Shown here: in pieces, positions 57,053-64,000 of the stretch
Position numbering within the stretch: position 1 is the first letter of the stretch
Layout: each line of letters starts with the position of its first letter
Source: Begonia masoniana
Taxonomy: Eukaryota; Streptophyta; Magnoliopsida; Cucurbitales; Begoniaceae
Direction of reading: 5' to 3'
Length of the DNA stretch: 64,000 nt
NCBI GenBank assembly: GCA_022432975.1
Contig: CM039508.1
Location: 45,907,646-45,971,645 of the forward strand
Notes under the pieces: generated by a model
The model's input: only the letters and a program-made list of their open reading frames with translations
What the model was told of the DNA's origin: nothing
Database searches by the model: none
Program-made: the position numbers and the translations under genes

Positions 57053-60000
57053 ATGACATCCTTAAGCTCGACAATCCCCTCCTCAAACAGCAACTCTCCC
57101 TCTTTTTCCCCAAATGAACCAAAAACATTAATAATCAAACTGGACTCCACAAATTATCTTATGTGGAAAACACAAATACTCAACGTTATCATCGCTAACG
57201 GCATTGACAATATCCTGGATGGTTCCTATCCTCCTCCTCCAAAATTTCTTGATTCTCAGTCAGTTCAATTGAACTCAGATTTCACAGTTTGACAACGATA
57301 TAACCGACTCATCATGAGCTGGATTTTTTCTTCCCTCTTTGAAGTGATTCTTCCCCAAATAGTTAGCCTCAACTCTGCAAGTGAAATATGGTTGGCCCTG
57401 GGTCGAATGTTCTCTTCCTCGTCTTTGGCCTGAATAACAGAGCTCCGTTGTCAACTCCACATTCTATCGAAGGATGGTTTTTCATCCACTGCATACATAC
57501 AAAAAATCACCACAATCTACAACACTCTACCAGCTGTTGGAGAACCAGTATCATACCGCGATCAACTTATCTATTTTTTTGGAGGATTGGGTAGTGAATA
57601 TAACTCATTTGTCACCTCCATCACCAACCGAAGCGACGAACCACCGATTGAGGAGATTCATAGTCTTCTCCACAGTTACGATTTCCGTTTGGAAAAGCAT
57701 TACACAACGACCAAACTTTCGAGCTCCCTTCAAGCCAATGCCGCCGTCTAGAGATCATTCTGCCCTCCTTGGCCACCGTTTAGCTCATCCCAAAATTTTT
57801 TCCCTAATTTCTCGCCGCCTTTTCCCAACAATAAATGTAACACCTGACATTTTTGCCATGTAAATATTCCTTGAATTATTAAATGGAAAATTATTTGTCA
57901 TTAATACAATGTGTATTTTATTTGAATTGTTGTGATGCTTTACGGAAAGCAGGTTTCAGAAAAAACCAAATCGATGAACTAAATAACAATTTAGTTAGAA
58001 ACCAATGGAATGGCAAATTAGGAAGCCAATTAAGGTTGGTAGGAGGAAGCCAATGGATGGATGCCAAGTGTTTTCGGTTGTGGAAGAGGACAAGCTTTCT
58101 CTTTCTCTTCCTCTCTTCCCTTCACTTCTACTTGAATTTCTTCTCTGTCTTCTCTCTTCCAGACGACAAACGACCATCGAAGGTCCTCCGACCTCCTCAG
58201 TTTCTTTCTATTTCTCTGCCTAAGGTAATCATCTACTAAAGTTAACGAGTTTTGACAAGTTAAAACTCTAGTTTGTTGAAGTTTAGGGTTAATGTCTGAT
58301 CGCGTATATTATAAGTTCGTGAATCGTCGAGGAAATTTACACGAACAAAGCTTGCAACTTCACGGACAACAGGTAAGTTCATGTGTATAAGTTAGCCCTT
58401 AAGTCCCTACAGCATGGAGATACTAGGTTTTGGTTCGGGTAGTTAGGTCGTAGGTTATGCTATAAGCTAAACATGTTCTGTGTGTTCTGTTTCATGTTTG
58501 TTTTTACTCTGTCGCCTATATATGTTGAGTTTAAGCACCGTATCTGTTAATGCATACACGTTTTCTGGAAAACCATGTAAATGTTTTTCAGCACTAGATT
58601 TGAAGTTATGAAAATTAAAATGTGGATGTAATGTATGGTTAAGTGTGGACGAGGACTGGCATCCCGTCATGTACTCCTGTTATGTCATGTTGTGGCATGT
58701 ACTCCTGTTGCGCCAGTTCTTCTTTCCATTTATACCTTCCTGTCTAGTGAAACGTAATGTAATGTAACATAATGTTCACGTATTTGAAAATGTTCATGCA
58801 CAACATATGCATCACTGCATTTCATGTTCTTACTGAGCTCTAGGCTCATAGTTAAACTCCATGTTGTAGGTATGGATCCTCCAAATGAGGACTTTGTGTC
58901 TCAAGTTGATGAGTAGATGAAGTTGGCAGATCGAGCTCATGGGGATTGGTCGCTGTAGTCAGACAAATGTTATTCCTGTGATGATGTATTTTTCTATAGT
59001 TATGTCAAGTTCTGTACAACTTTTATTTTTTAAAACCTCTGTTATAACAGTTGTACTTTCTTGAAATATACTGGAATGTTTGAAAATCTTTTCTTTTAGG
59101 TTGTGTATGGATTGTCTCGGGTTTTAGAGCTATCTATGTAGTTAGATTTTTTTTGAATCTCTGTCATGTTTAAAACTGTGTTTTGCGATGCTTTTATGTC
59201 AAAAGAAGTAAGTTGTCAAACAGAGAAATAGCTGATCGATCGCCTAGGGTAACCGATCGATCGACGGAGTATATGTTTATGTCTTTCAAGTCTTCAAGTT
59301 TTCCAAAAGAAAACAGTCGTCTACGCCTTCTGTTAAACAGTCGTCCACTTTTGTCCTTCAAAATTATCGTCCAAAGTTATCGTCCAAAGATCGATCGCCT
59401 GGGGTAACCGATCGATCGACGGAGTATATGTTTATGTCTTTCAAGTCTTCAAGTTTTCCAAAAGAAAACAGTCTACGTCTTCTGTTAAACAGTCGTCCAC
59501 TTTTGTCCTTCAAAATTATCGTCCAAAGTTATCGTCCAATGTTGTGGTCGATAACGTCGTCCAGAATCCATTCTGTTTCTTTAAAGTGTTAGTCGTCCAA
59601 AGTTATCGTCCAAAGTTGTGGACGATAACGTCATCCATTTCTGTCGTCCACAGCCTCGGTTGTCTTCTGTCGTCCACAACTCCTGTCGTCCACGGCTTCT
59701 GTTGTCCACAATTTCTGTCGTCCACGACTCCTGTCGTCCACGGCTTCTGTCGGCCATAATTTCTGTCATCCATTTCTATCGACCACGACTTCTGTCGCCC
59801 ACGGCTTCTGTTGTCCACAATTTCTGTCATCCATTTCTGTCGTCCACGACTTCTGTCGTCCACGGCTTCTGTCGTCCACAGTTTCTGTCGTCCATTTCTG
59901 TTGACCACGGCTTTTGTCGTCTACAGTAAGTCTTCCATTGCACGACTTCTAGTTTATGTTTTCCCTATTTTATTAAGTCCCCTACTGCATGTCTATCGTC

Positions 60001-60462
60001 CATTCTGCTCTTTATTTTAAACGTCCAAAAAATTCTGTTTTTCCTGTTTTTATTTCTCCCTGTCTTCCTGCTCTCGTCCAGAGTACTCATCCAAGTTTTT
60101 AATATTCCTGTCTTCCTGTTTTTCTTCTGTCATTCATTTCTGAAGTCCGACTTTTAATATGTCTTCCAGTCTTCAACACCAGAGAAGATTTCCTTTCTGT
60201 AAGCTCTCTATCAAGGTTTTAAAAAAAAGAATAAAAGTTCAAAAAAATATATATGTCACGTTTTAAAATGTCTGGAGTGATGGCTCGCCGACCCAATCGG
60301 GTCGAGGGTCGTCACAATAAAGTTTTTCGTGGTTCGGGTTCTGCAACTAACCCAAACTCAGGCTGGCGCCCACGACCTGGATCCCACAGGTCCAAGTGCC
60401 AGATCTGCTTCAAGGTGGGCCACTCAGCTTCGGTTTGTTACCACGGGTTGAATGGATCCTAA
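57053..60462 (+). pseudogene. Copia gag, three stops and an inserted LTR
   Basis: ATG 57053 opens a UBN2-type gag with LIIKLDSTNYLMWKTQILNV. One frame runs to the inserted LTR with in-frame stops at about 57290, 57430 and 57748, showing SLFEVILPQIVSLNSASEIW, LIYFFGGLGSEYNSF and VTSITNRSDEPPIEEIHSLL. After the LTR the frame continues at 60322 with the zinc knuckle CQICFKVGHSASVCYH and stops at TAA 60460. The clean continuation across the insertion confirms the target duplication ATAAA. Confidence 0.9.
57836..60316 (+). mobile_element. Solo gypsy LTR in copia gag, TSD ATAAA
   Basis: 2481 bp, TGTAACACCTGAC to GGGTCGTCACA, with ATAAA at 57831-57835 and 60317-60321. Donor ACAG/GTAAGTTC at about 58373, terminal exon 58870-58916 (GMDPPNEDFVSQVDE, stop). 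59235-59420 contains a duplicated block with ACCGATCGATCGACGG; 59590-59930 is a dense array of GTCGTCCACGGCTTCTGT units. Confidence 0.93.
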
Positions 60463-60699
60463 CGGCCCACCCAATACAAAAGCCATACCTAAACCCCACC
60501 TATCAGCAACTCGGCACCCACAACAACCCATACCCGATTGACCCATCTCAAACAAATCCATAGCCGAGCTCGTTTCACCCATACCTGAATCACACCCATC
60601 CGAGCTCCAACTACCTAGTTTCCTTCTCTTCTCCGGCTAAGGCGAATTCGGCCGGCATCCTACCACTGTCAGACACTTCCGCCTCAGCTCCGGCCACCC

Positions 60700-62100
60700 A
60701 ATGGATGTTGGATTCTGGCGCCACTCACCATTTTACACCGAATCCCTCTATGTTGTAAAATCCATCTCCTTATAGTGGCTCAACTCACGTTTTAACGGCA
60801 GACGACAATCCTCTTTCAATTTCTAGTTCTAGATCTGCTATTATTCACACTAGTGTTCGCCCTCTGCTTTTAAACAATATTTTCCATGCTCCTCTGTTGT
60901 CACACAATCTTCCTAGCATCCATCAATTGTGTCGAGACAATCCGATTTTTGTTGAATTTCACTCTGATTATTTTTTGATTAAGGATCAGAGTTCACACCA
61001 GACACTTCTATGGCTGCCTCCACATCAGCCACTGCATCTACAAAAACTGCCCAGATTTTGGACTTATGGCATTCTCTCCTCGGCCACCCATCTAGCTCCG
61101 TTTTAAATTATGTTTCAAGTTTCTGTAATTTCCCTTTCGTTCCATCTACTTCGTTAAACCTGTGTACTGCTTGTCAATTAAGTAAAACTCATCGTTTACC
61201 ATTTTCACTTTCTCTGTCTCATGTTTTGGCTCCCTTTGATCTAGTGCATATGGATGTTTGTGATCCATCCCCTATTAACTCAATTATTGGTGATCGCTAT
61301 TTTCTACTGTGTATTGACAATTACTCTAGGTTTACATGGCTTTTCTGTTTAAAATTAAAGAGCTCTGTTCATCAAGTGTTTTTTGAATTTTCATAAATTT
61401 GTTCAAACTCAATTTGGTGTCTCTATTAAATCTGTTCAATTTGATTGGGATGGTGAATTTCAATCTTTATCGTCAGTTTTCAAATCTCTCGGCATGCATC
61501 ATCGCATCTCTTGTCCGTACACACCAAATCAAAATGGTAGTGTTGAACAAAAAAATCATCACGTTGTCGAAACTGGTTTAGCACTCCTTTTTCATTCCTC
61601 CGTGCCTTAACATTTTTGGCCTTGTGCGTTTCGCACCGTCACTATGTTAATAAATTTCTTGCCTACTCTCATTTTAAAAAACAAATCTCCTTATGAGTGT
61701 CTCTTTCATTTCGTTCCTCCTTACTCCTCACTCTGTGTGTTTGGATGTCTCTATTTTCCCTTTCTACGTCCTTTCAACCGACATAAATTACAACATCGTT
61801 CACTTCCTTGTGTATTTCTGGGCTATAGTGAACATCACAGGGGTATCTCTATCTCGATCCTATATCCAGTAAAATTTTCGTTACTCGTCATGTTAAATTC
61901 GATGAAACTTTTTTTCTTTTCTCTTCCCTTACTACTGCTTTGTCAACTTCATCTTCCTTCTCTCTTCCCATTACGCCGTTACCCATTCCTTCATTACCCA
62001 ACTATCCAATCTCTTTACCCGAACTTACTCCTATCCCCCAATCCATTCACCTTCACACCCTCATTGTTGACCCACATTCTCCTACTATATCGGCTATCAC
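60700..62100 (+). pseudogene. Copia protease start and integrase
   Basis: MLDSGATHHFTPNPSML with a stop at about 60756 is the aspartic protease core. The pre-integrase segment ILDLWHSLLGHPSSSVLNYV and CTACQLSKTH hold the HHCC zinc site. Integrase acid residues are visible in FDLVHMDVCDPSP, QFDWDGEF and PNQNGSVEQKNHH (DDE). Frameshift at about 61395, stop at about 61608, then PYECLFHF and LCVFGCLYFPFLRPF to about 61850. The Ser/Pro-rich linker towards reverse transcriptase follows and is cut by the LTR at 62107. Confidence 0.9.
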
Positions 62101-62106
62101 CTCTTC

Positions 62107-64000
62107 TGTAACACCCGACAACTTCGGACAGATGAACTTTCTTTTTAGGAAATAGAATTAACTGCCACCCTTGTATAAATATATTTCTTTGATAAAAAAT
62201 TTAGGCGCCAAGTTTAATCAGTCCTTTTTATAAAAATTAGATTTGGTGGCAAACTTGTAATTAAGCCTAGCTTATTAAGTGTATAAATAGAAAATGAAAA
62301 TCCAAAAACCTCACAAAAACCTCCACCAGCCGACTTTCCTCTTTCAGCCGACTCTCTCTCTCCCTTCAGCTCTTTTCTCTGTTCTCCCTCCAGCGATCAG
62401 CTTCCTCCTGATTTCTCCCGATACTCCAAGCTCGAGGTAAGATTTGGACAATGTGTTTGTTGATTAGTTATTTAGGAGTTGATTTTAGATTAGAGCTTGG
62501 GATTCGGGTTTGCTGAGAAATTTATAGTAACATAGTGTTAATAGCTAATAACACAGTATTTTTGATTGTTGTAGATAATAAGTAAAAATAACAAACATTG
62601 GCGGAGCTCGGGTAGTTGATGAACCCGAATCCCATTAATGTTTAGCTAAGGTTTCTATGCACACCAGGTGGTTGATACAATGTTCGAAATGAAATAAGTT
62701 AGACTTCTAGGAAATATACTTAGTTAGGAAACTATCATTCCTGAATTTAGACTATTTAGGATTTGTTTTCTTACATTAATACATGAAATGTCTTAGGTGG
62801 AAAATGTTTCAAGTGAAGGAAAGACGTTGCTAAGGAATCCAGATAAGTGAGTGTATTAAGATTTCCAGCCTTTAGAGCCCTACATCACAAGGGTAGTAGG
62901 TTGGGATTTGTCTCTGATGATTGGTTATGTTTAGGAAGTTCTCTGTTTTAGTACAATGTTTGGAATAGTAGATGCTTTGTATTCTCGTGAATGACTTCTT
63001 CCACGATCTCGTGTTCTGTACACGTTTATGTCCATGCATCATATTTTATTTACCGAGAATACAAAATGTTTTACATGCATACCCCCCTTATAAATGAAAC
63101 AAGAAAACGAAATGAATGAAACCCTGATTAAGTGAGAGTTTGGGTCGGTTATGGCCATGTCACTGTCCAGGGATGGACTATAATTCTTGCCCGTAAGGGC
63201 CATGTACACGCGCACTGCCTACCCCCCTCCTTCGGCACGAACTCCTCCTTAATCCATGATATGAGAACAATGAACAAGAATATGATTCCCACGATATGAA
63301 TATGAATGTGAACACAAACATGATTCCCGATCTGAATAAAAGATGTGAACATGATTATATTAAGTATGCGTTCATAAGCATTCATGTATTTGTTGTACTC
63401 CTTACTAAGCAAGTAGGCTTATAGTTTGAACCTTATGATATAGGCGACGAAATAGCAGGTGAAGACTTCACTCTAGAAGAAAATGCTTAGGTCTGATTGC
63501 TGGATGTTGCTTATGGTGATGATTTGTAGCTGGGAAGCGATTTCGACCCGCGGAGTGTTGCTTTTAGTACAATTTAGTAAGATCTTAGATAAGAAGTATG
63601 AGTGGAAATGAATTACTCTATAGTAACAGGTATTTGACTTATTAAGTACGAATTTAAGCTTAAGAAGGTTCAAGATTAAAGAATTCTCTTTCTGTATTAA
63701 GTCTTCCGCTACGTATTTAAATTAAGGATTACGATGTTATGTGTATGGAGATTTTTGGTAAAGGGAGTAAGTTTATAGAAGAACAGAGAATTGAAATGTC
63801 AATTTCGATCGATTATCAGAAGATGTTAATCGGTAATTGTTGAGTGTCACTGATGAGCGGTAGAAGTTACTCTGTTAATGTTGAGTGTCACTGTTGAGCG
63901 GTAGAAGTTACTTTGTTAATGTTGAGTGTTACTGTTGATCAGTGGATTCTAGATGTATGAGTCATCCGGCTGACGTCATCGGTAGATGTTGAGCGTTGCT
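62107..64000 (+). mobile_element. Gypsy LTR running off the right edge
   Basis: Starts TGTAACACCCGACAAC inside the copia linker and matches the minus-strand LTR 42505-47033. TATA-like TGTATAAATAG at about 62279; donor CTCGAG/GTAAGATT (62435); acceptor TCTTAG/GTGG (about 62795); terminal exon 63444-63490 (GDEIAGEDFTLEENA, stop). Repeated TGTTGAGTGTCACTGATGAG segments begin at about 63838. The preceding bases TCTTC would be the left target copy. Whether a full element follows is outside the window. Confidence 0.85.

Larger units (their letters stand above)
56785..62106 (+). mobile_element. Copia element, gag to integrase, truncated, with solo LTR inside
   Basis: Probable 5' LTR 56785-57035 (TGTTAGCATATTGC start), primer site 57039-57050, gag, zinc knuckle, protease start, pre-integrase and integrase. 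It ends at the gypsy LTR at 62107 before reverse transcriptase. Its gag is broken by the LTR 57836-60316. Same lineage as the minus-strand remnant at 2.6-6.5 kb. Multiple in-frame stops show it is dead. Confidence 0.88.

Overview
The window is plant nuclear DNA, most likely from a eudicot. The evidence is intron-rich genes with plant-specific relatives, plant-type LTR retrotransposons (Ty1/copia and chromovirus-like Ty3/gypsy with very long LTRs), a Cassandra element carrying 5S rRNA-like sequence, a tRNA-derived SINE and Mutator-like and other inverted-repeat elements. I cannot name the species.

Only two host genes look intact, both on the minus strand at 40.1-54.7 kb. One is a nine-exon SAWADEE-homeodomain protein (SHH2-like, 347 codons). 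Downstream of it is a seven-exon mitochondrial quinone oxidoreductase of the RTN4IP1/MDR type (371 codons). All inferred introns are GT-AG and all exon phases close. The third intron of the oxidoreductase is 7.6 kb because one solo LTR inserted there and a second solo LTR inserted into the first.

The rest is layered mobile DNA. From left to right: the 3' end of a SIRE-like copia element (1-2562); a minus-strand copia remnant split by a solo LTR (2563-6533); a cluster of decayed NAC-domain gene copies (A-D, 6.6-20.6 kb; E at 38.9 kb; a possible F at 33.4 kb) with shared promoter and 3' flank. Copy C is itself hit by a solo LTR, a Cassandra array and a Mutator-like inverted-repeat element. Then comes a gypsy element (20.8-33.0 kb) containing a complete, gag-only LTR element; a SINE cluster and a rearranged fragment of the oxidoreductase 5' end (33-36 kb); and right of the genes a copia gag-integrase remnant (56.8-62.1 kb) broken by one solo LTR and ending at another LTR that runs off the window. 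Six solo LTRs have perfect 5-bp target duplications, so insertion order can be read directly.

The most unusual observation is inside the gypsy-type LTRs. Ten LTR copies carry the same short acidic terminal exon, preceded by an AG acceptor and ending in a stop. In the solo LTR at 3591-6092 three exons with consensus splice sites join into one uninterrupted 74-codon frame. The second is a 915-bp inverted-repeat element holding nine short hairpins of the type CGGACGGAC-spacer-GTCCGTCCG.
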